64,000 nt of DNA from Misgurnus anguillicaudatus (lineage: Eukaryota > Chordata > Actinopteri > Cypriniformes > Cobitidae), in assembly GCF_027580225.2 (NCBI RefSeq), contig NC_073337.2, positions 13,427,501 through 13,491,500 on the forward strand, given 5' to 3'. Position 1 is the stretch's first letter. Every line of letters starts with the position of its first letter. Positions 13,601 through 23,800 of the stretch are shown in pieces. The notes under the pieces were generated by a model, which saw only the letters and a list, made by a program, of their open reading frames with translations, ran no database searches and was not told where the DNA came from. The position numbers were made by a program, and so were the translations under genes.

Positions 13601-16600
13601 GTGTGTATGGTTAAAGCCAAATGATGGAGCAGCACTTTCTAAAAACATTTTGTGCTTTTTCTCGTAATCATTGAAATCAATTAAATAAAATCATTTTCTG
13701 CATGTGGGTATTTTAACTATTTATTCATATGTTATCAAAACTTTTCCAAATTAAACCTTTTTAAATTAACATTCCTACAACACACCGATGAGTTCAACAA
13801 AGATTTGAAAGGTTTTTGACATTCTGATGTGAACACACCATTACTAATTTGAATGAGTTGTGTTAATAATTCTTCATTTGTCTCACCATAGTAAAAAATC
13901 AAGCCAGATGGGTCATTCAGTTTATCAGGGAAATGGAAAAAGTGTACAGAGCAACTGGAGATAAGAACTTTAACGTGATCATTATCGACTATAATAGCAA
14001 TGACATTGATATTGAGAAAATACTCATGAAGTCAAAGTTACCAAGGTAAGTTGAGTAAGTGTAAGTTGTCTGACAAGTTAAGATGTAAATGCAGTACCAT
14101 TTATTGTCAAAATGTAAACTGCATTGTATGTTTACCAAGTTACACCCTCAAGAAGATGGAGGGTAATTTTCAAAGGTCTGGAGGCCTTCAAGCTGGAATA
14201 GATCTTGTTCAGGTTGGTAACTTTATTTTAACACGTAAAGCTCTTAGTGATTTGTACTTGTCCTGTCTTTGAAACAAATACTTTGGAAAAAGCAATGCAG
14301 AAGAATGGACAAAATGTAGCTACTATTGTTTTAACTTTGATTTTCACTTGTTCAGGATCCTCACAGTATTGTGTTCCTGTGTGACCTGCACCTCTACTAT
14401 CCTGTGAATGTAATAGACAGTATACGTAAACACACTATAGAAGGAAAGATGGTCTATGCGCCTGTTGTGATGAGGCTGAATTGCGGCGCTTCTACATTAG
14501 CCCCAACTGGTACAGCAGACAATTTATTTATTGCAATTTGTAATCTCAAAATAGGCAAGGGGCTCCAGTGGGTAGCACTGTTCGAACCTTGGCTGGGTCA
14601 GGATGTCTTTCTGTGTGGAGTTTGCAAGTTCTTCTTGTCAGCGTGGGTTTACTTTGGTTTCCTCCCACACTGTAAAAACTAAAAAGTTGGATCAATCTAA
14701 AATATTACTTCAACTGGTAACAACTAAGTTTATTTCACTTTAGGTGAAACTAAAAACGTCCAAAAATATGCAGGTCATGTGAAATGAAGAGATGCCAAAT
14801 TGTCCTTTCCCACCAGAGGGGTAACTTAACAAGCTCTCTAATGAAGTCAACGCGGAAGTGACTTGCCTGGTACAAAAAGTTTTTTTGGTCTTTATAGCTA
14901 ATTTTGCTCTTCATGACAACTGTGAGGGGGGTGAATATTTTTGTAACTCATCCTTTTAAATGATATTAAGCCTTAACGTTTTGCATAATTAAGGGCGTGG
15001 CCTCCTTATCCGTTTATATGTGTGTATATCCATATATATCTCCCAAGGGTTTTTTCCTCCTAGGACTTTTTTTTATTTTCTCGGCTAAACAGCCCGGGGT
15101 TTTTTCTCCTGGGGGTTTTTTACCCTGAGGAGGCAGCCTTCTTGGGCTTAACTTAGCTTCCTCTTCTAGACGTTACATTAGAAATACGCTCGCTTATAAT
15201 GTCGAGTCATAGCCGCAGCAAATTTGACTGCTTATGCTATCGTATATTATGTTGTGCTATCTGTCGTTTTTCTGTGCTTTTACTGCTTCTATTAATGTAA
15301 AGCTGCTTTGAAACAATTAAGTATTGTGAAAAGCGCTATATAAATAAAATTGAATTGAATTGAATTGAATTGAACTTGAGTGATGGGTGAACTCTGACTG
15401 CTGTCACTAGAGTCGAGCTAAGCAGGCGTGGTTGTAGCAACCAGCCACCTCAGCTTCACCCACGCCCCGACTCTTAACCCATTTTCGGTTATGAGTGAAC
15501 TATTGGCTTCATATACTATAGAGGCTTTCATCAGATGCACACACGTTGTCGCAGTTACGCATGTGGACGGAACTTAACTTCTGGTCTCTGTTTGTTCAAT
15601 GGTCTGGCTAGTGGCTAAACTGAACTCTGGAACAAATACCTTATCGAAATCTTTTGGTTTCCCAAAGAGGGGAGATGGCGATCATGGATCACAGATATGT
15701 GAAGGGAGGTTTGGCAGCCGATTTGTATTTAACATTGTTTACATTCATTTTACACAGTAACGTTAGGCAAGTATAGTTTTTGATACGCTTTAGTTATGAT
15801 TTGAACTAAGGTAATTTACTTGTTATTTATTTTGCTTGTTATCAGAAATAAACCACTCTTAAAGGACTCTATGGTTATTAATTATTTGCCGAAGTTTACC
15901 AGAAGATACTTTTGTTCCACAAAAGCTGTTTGTTTATGTTGTTACTGCTGAAACCGTATATATCAGCTTGTGTATAGACCGAGTACAGCTTGTGTGTAGA
16001 CTAACCAGTTCTCACTATGAATATAGCCATATATGCTGGAATGAAAGTCTGGACTGATTTTCTCTCGGATTCTCGGGAGGGGAAAATCGGGCTAAAATCC
16101 TGTAGCGTGAGGCTAGCTCTAGCAATTGTATAGCAATGTCTTGGTAACCACTTAAAGGCATAGTAGGCAAGTTTAAGTCTAAAAAATATTTTTTGGTCTT
16201 TATATACCAATACATAAGTAAAATGTAAGTACTCTGAAAAAGAGAGTATAAAAATCGAGTGTCTGTAGACCTCTCACCACTGTTCTTCTAATGCCACACC
16301 CACAAAACACATGAACGCCTAACTTTATCACTGTGAATTTAATACTCATTATCAAGCTAGCATATCGATACTGGTAAAGTTAAAAATATATTTGGTTTGA
16401 TTCGGTAATGAACAAGCTAGTTATATTTATAAAAAAAAGCTAAAAAAAAATTGCATTGATACACTACCGCATCGTTGACTTTCTTTTTCGGAGTGCTTGC
16501 GTTTTGCTTGTGTGTTGTGTGTAGGGACAGTTTGGGCAGGTTTGGAGGAAAGTTTCTTGGACAAAGTCCTGCCTATTCTGCCTTTAAAACCTTCCTGACA

Positions 16601-17697
16601 GCAGCTACGGCATTATAATATTTGCATAATGAATTGTTATTGGTTTTTACAACTATTTAAACATCCATTACTGCCTTGATGCTGCAAATTGCACCACAAA
16701 ACAAATGCTTTGAGGTTATTCCCATTTCAGTTATGCATAAAAGAAGGATTATGTCTAAGATGTAATGGTGTAATAATAAAACTGAAGTAATGTCAATGTG
16801 ATATTGGTTGGGTAAGACTAAATATCTTTACTGTTCCATAGGTTTTTGGGAAAGTGCTGGTTACGGTCTAATGGGACTCTACAAATCAGATATCGACCGC
16901 ATTGGTGGAATGAACACAGAGGAATTCAAAGACAAATGGGGTGGTGAAGACTGGGAATTGCTTGACAGGTAAATGTTGTTTTTTTACAGGTTTTATCTCA
17001 CAACTCGTAATTACTGTGAAACTATTGTCACTAAACTGAATTGCAAGAACAATAATAGAAAGAGTTAACTTCAAGTCCTGGTTTACAATAGTAACTGGTT
17101 GAGCCCATGTTGCTATGTCGGGCTGAATATTGATACTTAAACAAACAGAGCAATAAAGCACCACAATGCTTAGACTTTATGAAGAAATTAAAACCATTCT
17201 TGCTAAACTGGTAAAGTATGGTACTTGAGAGAGATCATGCACTATAAAAAAAAATGCAGGATGAAGTTAAAACAACTTGGTTTTGCAAGTCAATTCAACC
17301 TACTATTTTTGACCTGTGATAAGTTGACATAAAACTTAAAAAAAAATTAAGTTAAACAATTTTAACTTGTTTTTATAATAAAGTCAAAATATATTTAGAT
17401 TTGACAAAAATTTGCATTTTTACAGTGTGGGTTCGATTTCAGGGTACAAATAATAAAATATATGCTTGAATGCGCTTGTAGTCTCGTAAGGTAGTCTACA
17501 TAAATAAAAAGCATGACTTAATATTACACTGGAATGTGATTAAAATGACATACTTCATCTTTTATAATATTTTAAAACATCTTTATTTTTCTTTTAGGGT
17601 CTTAGGAAATGGATTAGAGGTAGAGCGGCTCCACCTGAGAAATTTTTTACATCATTATCACTCCAAACGTGGAATGTGGGGGGAAAACTCAACATAA
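3221..17697 (+). CDS. b4galnt3: Beta-1,4-N-acetylgalactosaminyltransferase, B4GALNT3/4 type, N-terminal exons missing
   Basis: A type II Golgi enzyme of this family transfers GalNAc from UDP-GalNAc to terminal GlcNAc, making LacdiNAc on N- and O-glycans. Twenty exons join with matching phases: 3221-3291, 3416-3448, 4078-4167, 4257-4347, 4432-4532, 7133-7200, 7665-7740, 7826-7892, 8756-8899, 8990-9096, 9629-9729, 11246-11347, 11451-11515, 12709-12880, 13246-13466, 13892-14045, 14140-14212, 14356-14509, 16842-16968, 17598-17697 (TAA stop). Visible residues about 36-220 form a PA14 domain ([35 protein letters not shown]). Residues about 420-704 are the catalytic domain, with [19 protein letters not shown], the FLCDLHL metal site, [10 protein letters not shown] and C-terminal [10 protein letters not shown]. 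About 704 aa are visible against roughly 1000 in mammals; much of the linker between the two domains is absent. The signal-anchor exon was not found and may lie upstream. Paralog 3 versus 4 is undecided. Donors at 7201 and 9730 and the acceptor before 12709 are the weakest joins. Confidence 0.9.
4831..5120. repeat. CCAGC minisatellite element with terminal inverted repeats
   Basis: The ends are complementary: CCCTGCTGAAAAAAACAGCA on the left, TGCTGTTTTTTTCAGCAGGG on the right. The interior is a degenerate tandem of ACCAGC, CATTAGCACCAGC and CTAAACCAGC units that switches to the complementary strand near the right side (GCTGGT). The whole can fold back. It is inserted in the TTAA element. Confidence 0.85.
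5435..6489. mobile_element. hAT-type DNA transposon, non-autonomous, with 8-bp TSD
   Basis: The terminal inverted repeats are TAGGGATGT and ACATCCCTA, flanked by the perfect 8-bp duplication CTCTGAAC at 5427-5434 and 6490-6497. An 8-bp duplication is diagnostic of hAT insertion. The subterminal parts near both ends contain ATCGAT/AATCG motifs. I see no intact transposase. It is nested in the TTAA element at 4731-6789. Confidence 0.92.
7234..7516. mobile_element. MITE with long terminal inverted repeats
   Basis: The left end (TAACACTTTACAATAAGG, then TTCATTAGTTAAC) is mirrored on the right (AACTAATGAACC, then TTATTGTAAAGCGTTA). This is a common teleost MITE type. It sits in the intron between the exons ending at 7200 and starting at 7665. 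Confidence 0.88.
7568..7662 (+). repeat. (TC)n microsatellite forming the polypyrimidine tract of a splice acceptor
   Basis: An uninterrupted CT run of about 47 units ends in CAG, immediately followed by the glycosyltransferase exon at 7665. There is no other pyrimidine tract between it and the exon, so the microsatellite itself must serve as the polypyrimidine tract. Confidence 0.95.
8027..8523. mobile_element. MITE with TIR AGAGGGTATGC
   Basis: AGAGGGTATGC plus ACGTCAC on the left faces GTGACGTCACGGGCATACCCTCT on the right. It is non-coding and intronic. Just outside, 8540-8580 (GGCCAAAAGAGATCATGCCC) is the reverse complement of 12325-12350, part of another dispersed family. Confidence 0.85.
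9997..11070 (+). mobile_element. PIF/Harbinger-like element, truncated
   Basis: The left end (GGGCCCTGTTTTAACGATCT, then GAAGCGCA) matches the left end of the element at 41746-42920 (GGGCCCGATTTTAACGATCT), which has an intact right end. The interior carries a broken Myb-like reading frame. The right part decays into an ACACAC run and a TCTA/TGTC microsatellite (11085-11200), where the terminal repeat is missing. It lies in a glycosyltransferase intron. Confidence 0.7.
10240..10640 (+). pseudogene. Harbinger-associated Myb/SANT-like protein, broken
   Basis: Two open stretches in different frames make up one relic. The first (to about 10386) contains FTRRTPGA and [13 protein letters not shown]. 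The second (10398-10612) contains [42 protein letters not shown]. This order (tri-helix-like DNA-binding core, YSDIRRR, glycine-rich TGGG, TP.E..AAS) is what I know from the Myb-like second protein of fish PIF/Harbinger transposons. A frame change near 10387 and a missing middle part show it is dead. Confidence 0.65.
11554..12623. mobile_element. MITE with TIR CTACACTCTTAAAATAAAG, containing nested elements
   Basis: CTACACTCTTAAAATAAAG at 11554 and CTTTATTTTTAAGAGTGTAG at 12604-12623 are inverted copies. Inside is a second likely MITE (about 11820 to 12505, AGCACTTTACTAA against TTATAAAGTGGTAC), and inside that a solo LTR (11889-12316). The stack of three insertions fills most of one glycosyltransferase intron. 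Confidence 0.75.
11889..12316 (-). mobile_element. Solo LTR of a retrotransposon
   Basis: The 428-bp block begins TGTCAGGGTGTGG and ends GATCCTGACA, i.e. TG...CA, flanked by the 5-bp duplication CCATG at 11884-11888 and 12317-12321. An AATAAA reads on the minus strand near 11950, which suggests minus orientation. No internal coding region or second LTR is present, so it is the product of LTR-LTR recombination. Confidence 0.9.
15038..15375 (+). mobile_element. L2-like LINE 3' UTR fragment
   Basis: It ends with GCGCTATATAAATAAAATTG and a run of ATTGA units, and contains the CTCCTAGGACTTTTT and TTTACCCTGAGG parts shared (reverse complement) with 1200-1330 and 61370-61620. It is 5'-truncated, with no RT. 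Confidence 0.8.
16152..16588. mobile_element. MITE with TIR TTAAAGGCATAGTAGGCAAG
   Basis: TTAAAGGCATAGTAGGCAAG on the left and CTGCCTATTCTGCCTTTAA on the right are imperfect inverted repeats with TTAA ends. It is non-coding and intronic (intron 14510-16841). The 14875-14910 stretch (TTGCCTGGTACAAAAAG) is a partial second copy. Confidence 0.75.
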
Positions 17698-18250
17698 CAG
17701 AAGATCTCTGCCTTCATGCTGTTATTACAGTTTTCTCTTCAAAAACAATATGAATGCGTCAGTGGTGAATGAAGTTGTCGTATGACTGAACTTTGAATGA
17801 AGTTGTTCTTTTACAAGGAATTAGTTAGCTAAATTAAATGTGATAAAAATGATGTATTTAAAATGTATTTGGCAATTATGTACATTTTGTTCTGTCCTTT
17901 TGCACATTTATGGTTAAAATACTTTGTACATAATGTGTTTGCAGATGTACATGTACAAAATATATTTTTAAGTATTTTGTTGTGTATGGGATTAATATTT
18001 TTTATATTGCTATTGTATAATTCTTATAGATAGACATATTAAAGTATGTCTCATACATTTTTTTTTTTTGTAAAAAATGTAATGAGTGAATGTTCTTGAA
18101 GAATTTTGTGGTATTTACTGTATGTAGCAATACGGAAAATATGACCTGAATATAAAACATAAGTCGTTATTATTTTTCTAATACATTAATCATGGTGAAG
18201 CAAGAACAAAGTTGTAAACGAGTGTTTCACTAGGTCAATAATAAAATGTA
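17698..18250 (+). other. b4galnt3: 3' UTR of the glycosyltransferase gene
   Basis: Unique-looking AT-rich sequence follows the TAA stop. Candidate poly(A) signals are ATTAAA near 18038 and AATAAA near 18239. The true cleavage site cannot be fixed by eye. Confidence 0.55.
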
Positions 18251-19609
18251 GTTTACTATCATTCTAACATGGTATAGCTTTAAAGGAATAACTACCCCCA
18301 AAATGACAATTAGCCAACATTTTACCCTCAAGCTATGACAGCCGGTGACTTATTTTTTGGGGGCACACGATGTGAAGCTTGTCAAAACATGTATTTAGCC
18401 CATCGTGTGTGGCTCATCGTGTCCAAATATGTGTTTTGTGCGGCACGTGAACCAATGTGCATCACACGTCATGTCAAAATGACATTTTATAAAATACATT
18501 AATTTATCATGAATTCTGTGTATTTAAACCTCAGAAAAATACGGTTAGTAACCAACAGCACTACATTGTATAATTGAATATGTTTTGTTTAATTCAGATG
18601 TTCAGTTTTGAAATGTTTTTGTCATACATTTTCTTTGGGGGGCCACGAAAGGATGCACCATACTCAAGGGGGGGCTGCACGCCAAAAAAAGTTTGAAAAC
18701 CACTCCTTTAGCAGCTACAAAATAAGCAAATGGCTTTTGTAGCACAAACTTAGCTTCCGAAGACTTCTGCAAAGAATTAATAACAACAATGGCTGTGTTA
18801 TTAAAAAACGAGTATATATGGTTGTTAACTGTCATGCGAAGTGAAGCTTTCCGCCTGACCTCAACTCTCTCGTGAAAGGCATATACAGTACACCTATGGC
18901 TTGAGGGGGAGTAAAATATAGTTCGCCCAAAAATGAAAATTGGTCCATTACTACACCAATAATTTTAATTTCTGATATCTTTATATTGTTTCTATTGCAT
19001 GTATAGTTTGTAAAAGTAAAGTACATAAAAAAAGAGTGTGTCCTTTTAGTCAAAATAATTGCTCACATCAAATCAGGTAATCAAACTGCAATTCCTACAG
19101 TGAGGAAGTCCTTTCTAGTTTTTGCACAATACAGGTGTGCTACAGGTAAGTGGCATTCCAAACAGGCAGGATATATTGTTAAAAGCAGACAGTTAACACA
19201 GATTAACAAGGAATGAAGTGACACAGATGTATAATATGATAAACAAGTGATGGGTGTGGAAGAAAAACAGATTAGGTGTGGTGGCACACAATGCCACAAG
19301 GCAACACCATGTGTATGGTAAGTGTACTGTATTGTTGCTTATGTAGCAACATTCCTGTAAAAGAACAACCCAAACCCTAATCAAAATTTATGGTGAGTGG
19401 GAGGCATGCAGAAAACAGGCTGATGATAAGGGTGAAAAATCTTTGGGGATGACAGACAAGGTGTGCATGCATAGCAAACACTCACAAAATAATTACAAGA
19501 CACATGTGAACAGAATGAAGTAATAATGATGACAATGACAACGAGGAAGTTAAGGAACAATTAAACAAAATACAAATTAAGAGTTCATGAATTGAATGAA
19601 ACTGAATAG
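18251..19609. other. Intergenic spacer with repeat fragments
   Basis: No gene is seen. It holds short fish repeat fragments: AACTACCCCCAAAATGACAA at 18290 and TTCGCCCAAAAATGAAAATT near 18921, both resembling MITE ends. Reading frames here are short and unsupported. Confidence 0.5.
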
Positions 19610-19707
19610 CCCTTACGAAACAAAAATATATTGCAGTATATTGGAAAATATCATGTAATATATTAGGCAACATATTCCCATATATGGGATTTAATATTTA
19701 TATTTTC

Positions 19708-20550
19708 CAATATATTGAAATATATGCATAGACCATACATGTATATATGAGACAAAATATATTGCATTCAAGAACAAAAAGGGCACTATAGTTTTACATG
19801 TAATAGTTTGTCTTTATATGCTTTGATATATTGCAATATATGCATAGACCATACATGTATATATGAGACAAAATATATTGCATTCAAGAACAAAAAGGGC
19901 ACTATATTTTTTACATGTAATAGTTTGTCTTTATATGCTTTGATATATTGCTATATATGCATAGACCATACATATATGAGACAAAATATATTGCAATCAA
20001 GAACAAAAAGGGCACTATATTTTTTACATGTTATAGTTTGTCTTTATATGCTTTGATATATTGCAATATATGCATAAACCATACATGTAAATATGAGACA
20101 AAATATATTGCATTCAAGAACAAAAAGGGCACTATATTTTTTACATGTAATAGTTTGTCTTTATATGCTTTGATATATTGCTATATATGCATAGACCATA
20201 CATATATGAGACAAAATATATTGCAATCAAGAACAAAAAGGGCACTATATTTTTTACATGTTATAGTTTGTCTTTATATGCTTTGATATATTGCTATATA
20301 TGCATAGACCATACATATATGAGACAAAATATATTGCAATCAAGAACAAAAAGGGCACTATATTTTTTACATGTTATAGTTTGTCTTTATATGCTTTGAT
20401 ATATTGCAATATATGCATAAACCATACATGTATATATGAGACAAAATATATTGCAATCAAGAACAGAAAGGGCACTGTATTTTTTACATGTAATAGTTTG
20501 TCTTATATATGATACAAAATATATTGCAATCAAGAACAAAAAGGGCACTA

Positions 20551-20560
<10 letters not shown>
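19708..20560. repeat. Tandem array, alternating 117- and 113-bp units
   Basis: The marker CTTTGATATATTGC recurs at 19821, 19938, 20051, 20168, 20281 and 20394, giving spacings of 117, 113, 117, 113 and 113. The 4-bp difference tracks with CATGTATATATGAG versus CATATATGAG. The array is flanked by partial units and runs into a TA microsatellite (about 20556-20598). Confidence 0.93.

Positions 20561-20598
<38 letters not shown>
20556..20598. repeat. (TA)n microsatellite
   Basis: About 20 TA units cap the tandem array. Confidence 0.95.
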
Positions 20599-20603
<5 letters not shown>

Positions 20604-20689
20604 CTCGAGTAGGAGATAGCTGAGAAGAGAGGACAGGATGCGTAACAGACACCAGCAACAAGGAGGCTGATAGATAGGTCCTGACCTAT

Positions 20690-20786
20690 GATCCTGACCC
20701 ACACTCCTAATCAGTAGGTGGCGGTAATGCCACTAAAAGTTGTTTGCCAACTGCCAGTAAAACTCAAGAAGAAGAAGAAGAAGGCT
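20690..20786. repeat. Teleost dispersed repeat ending in (GAA)n
   Basis: CAGTAGGTGGCGGTAATGCC, then GTTGCCAACTGCCAGTAAAA-like sequence and AAGAAGAAGAAG. This combination is, to my knowledge, widespread in teleost genomes. It contains no gene. Confidence 0.6.
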
Positions 20787-20892
20787 GATGTCAGCAGGCT
20801 CCAAGGAAACTTCAAGTTTTAAAAGGTATATAAGTTTTCAGAGCTGGTGCTTTTCAGTTTTTATTGCATCTCTGAGAGATTTTTGTGAACAA

Positions 20893-23800
20893 CTTGTTGT
20901 TCTGCTCCACAGATGCTGTTTTAAAACAGTTTCCTATAAGGCCAAGGAAGCTGATGTCAGAAAATCTATCAACAGTAGAATCTGCGAGCTAATGGCATTA
21001 AGACACCAGGTGAAGAGCAAAAGCATGGGTATGTAAGTGGTTTACATCAGTGAAGAACCAAGGTGGACTCCTAACCAGGATAATGGACTGTTCTTTTGGC
21101 AAATGTTTTTTTTTTTTTTTTTGCTTTTTCACGGTTCCCAAAACTTCTTGAAAGTTTGTTTATTATTTATTTGTTCATATTTGTCTGTGCATTTTGTTTA
21201 TTGATATTGTCTTTATATTGTATAATGGCACTGCTGAAATTTTGAAATAATTTAAGTTGCTTCAATTTATATTTTGTATATTTTTTGTTTAATGGCACTC
21301 TTTTAAAATGTAATTTATGTAAATGCAATGCAACACATTTATGTAATGTAATGTAAAGCCAATCACATTTCCTTTGATTGACCATATGCAAAACCTCCTG
21401 TGGTTTTAATAGGCCTATAGAGCTCTGTACCTCAAATTGGGTTTAGTATCTGTGCCTGATTAAAAGAAAATAAAGGTGGCTTTTGATAGATTACCCATCA
21501 GTCTGTGTTAATATGTGGTGTAAATGTTTGTATATTGCAGGTTGCATATTTAAGTATTTATATATTTTAGATGTTTCATGTACATATACTGTATATATCC
21601 CAAATATATTCATACATTGTATGTGCATGTTCTCATATATGTACACATATTGTGCATACATTTACAATAAATATGTACATATATTTCCATCTAATTTTAA
21701 ATATATGCAAAATGTATTCCACAATATATCAAACACATCTACATATATATTTCCATATAGTTGCACATATATTTGAAATATATTCTACCATATAGTAAAC
21801 ATACATGTGACACTATATCTGTACATATATTGTTAATACATGTTCTCATATATGCACATATATTTCACATATTTTCCATCTAGTTTTACATATATGTAAA
21901 ATGTATTTCACAAGATATCGAACACATATCTACATATATATTTCCATATAGTTGTACATATATTTGAAATATATTCTACCATATAGTAAACATACATGTG
22001 ACACTATATCTGTACATATATTGTTAATACATGTTCCCATATATGCACATATATTTCACATATTTTCCATCTAATTTTACATATATGTAAAATGTATTCC
22101 ACAAGATATCGAACACATATCTACATATATATTTCCATATAGTTGTACATATATTTGAAATATATTCTACCATATAGTAAACATAAATGTGACACTATAT
22201 CTGTACATATATTTTTAATACATATTCCCATATATGCACATATATTTCCCATATTATTTTACATATATTTAAAATGTATTCCACAATATATCTAACACAT
22301 ATCTACATATATTTCATGTATATGTCCATATAATTTTACATATATTTGAAATATATTCTACCATATAGTAAACATATATGTGAAACTATATCTCTACATA
22401 TATTGGTAATACATTTTCACATATAAATCAAAATACAATATTGCAGATATTTATAAATACAATATTGCATATATTTTCTAATATATAAACACATATATTA
22501 TATCCATGTACAATATATTGAAAGTGGCAATAATTTGTATATTTTGCAGTATACTGCAATATATTACACATATATATAATATATGTACCATCAATATATT
22601 ATTCCTTGTATTGCCAATGTACAACCCCAAAACAGAAAAAGTTGGGACACAGTAGAAATTGTGCATAAAAAAGGAATGGAATAATTTACAAATCTCATAA
22701 ACTTATATTTTATTAACAGTAGAATATAGATAACAAATCAAATGTTGAAAGTGATACATTTTGAAATGTCATGCCAAATATTGGCTCGTTTTGGATTTCA
22801 TGAGAGCTACACATTCCAAAAAAAGTTGGGACAGGTAACAATAAGAGGCCAGAAAAGTTAAATGTACATATAAAGGAACAGCTGGAGGAGGACCAATGTT
22901 TAGGAATAAGAATGTTGTCCTATTCTTGTCTAATACAGACTTCTAGTTGCTCAACTGTCTTAGGTCTTCTTTGTCACATCTTCCTCTTTATGATGCACCA
23001 AATGTTTTCTGTGGGTGACAGATCTGGACTGCAGGCTGGCCATTTCAGTACCTGGATCCTTCTTCTACGCAGTCTTGACATTGTAATTGATGCAGTATGT
23101 GGTCTGGGATTGTCATGTTGGAAAATGCAAGGTCTTCCCTGAAAGAGACGACGTCTGAATGGGATCATATGTATGTAGAACTTGGATAAACCTTTCAGCA
23201 TTGATGGTGCCATTCCAGGTGTGTAAGGTGCCCATGCCACACATACTCATGCAACCCCAAACCATCAGAGATGCAGGCTTCTGAAAAGAGCGCTAATAAC
23301 AACTTGGGTTGTCATTGTCCTCTTTAGTCCGGATGAAATGGCGTCCCAGTTTTTCAAAAAGAACTTCAAATTTTGATTCGTTGGACCACAGAACAGTTTT
23401 CCACTTTGCCACAGTCCATTTTAAATGAACCTTGCCCAGGGAAAACGCCTGTGCTTCTGGATCATGTTTAGATATGGCTTCTTTTTTGACCTATAGAGTT
23501 TAAGCTGGCAACAGCGAATGACACGGTGGATTGTGTTCACTGACAATGTTTTCTGGAAGTATTCCTGAGTCCATGTTGTGATTTCCATTACAGTAGCATT
23601 CCTGTATGTGATGCTGTGCTGTCTTAGGGCCTGAAGATCACGGGCATCCGGTATGGTTTTCCGGTCTTGACCCTTACGCACAGAGATTGTTCCAGATTCT
23701 CCGAATCTTTGAATGATATTTTGCACTGTAGATGATGATAACGTCAATCTCTTTGCAACTTTTCTCTGAGAAACTCAGAAAACTATTTTTCGCTGCAGCA

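Noticed and set aside
14371..14682. Reading frame continuing past 14509 for another 57 codons
   Set aside because: Similarity to the enzyme stops exactly at the ACTG|GTACAG donor; the rest is intron read-through.
19808..20704. Repeated-protein reading frames (SLYALIYC... and YIYIYI)
   Set aside because: They come from the tandem array and TA run. Unit lengths of 113 bp are not multiples of three, so frames change from unit to unit.
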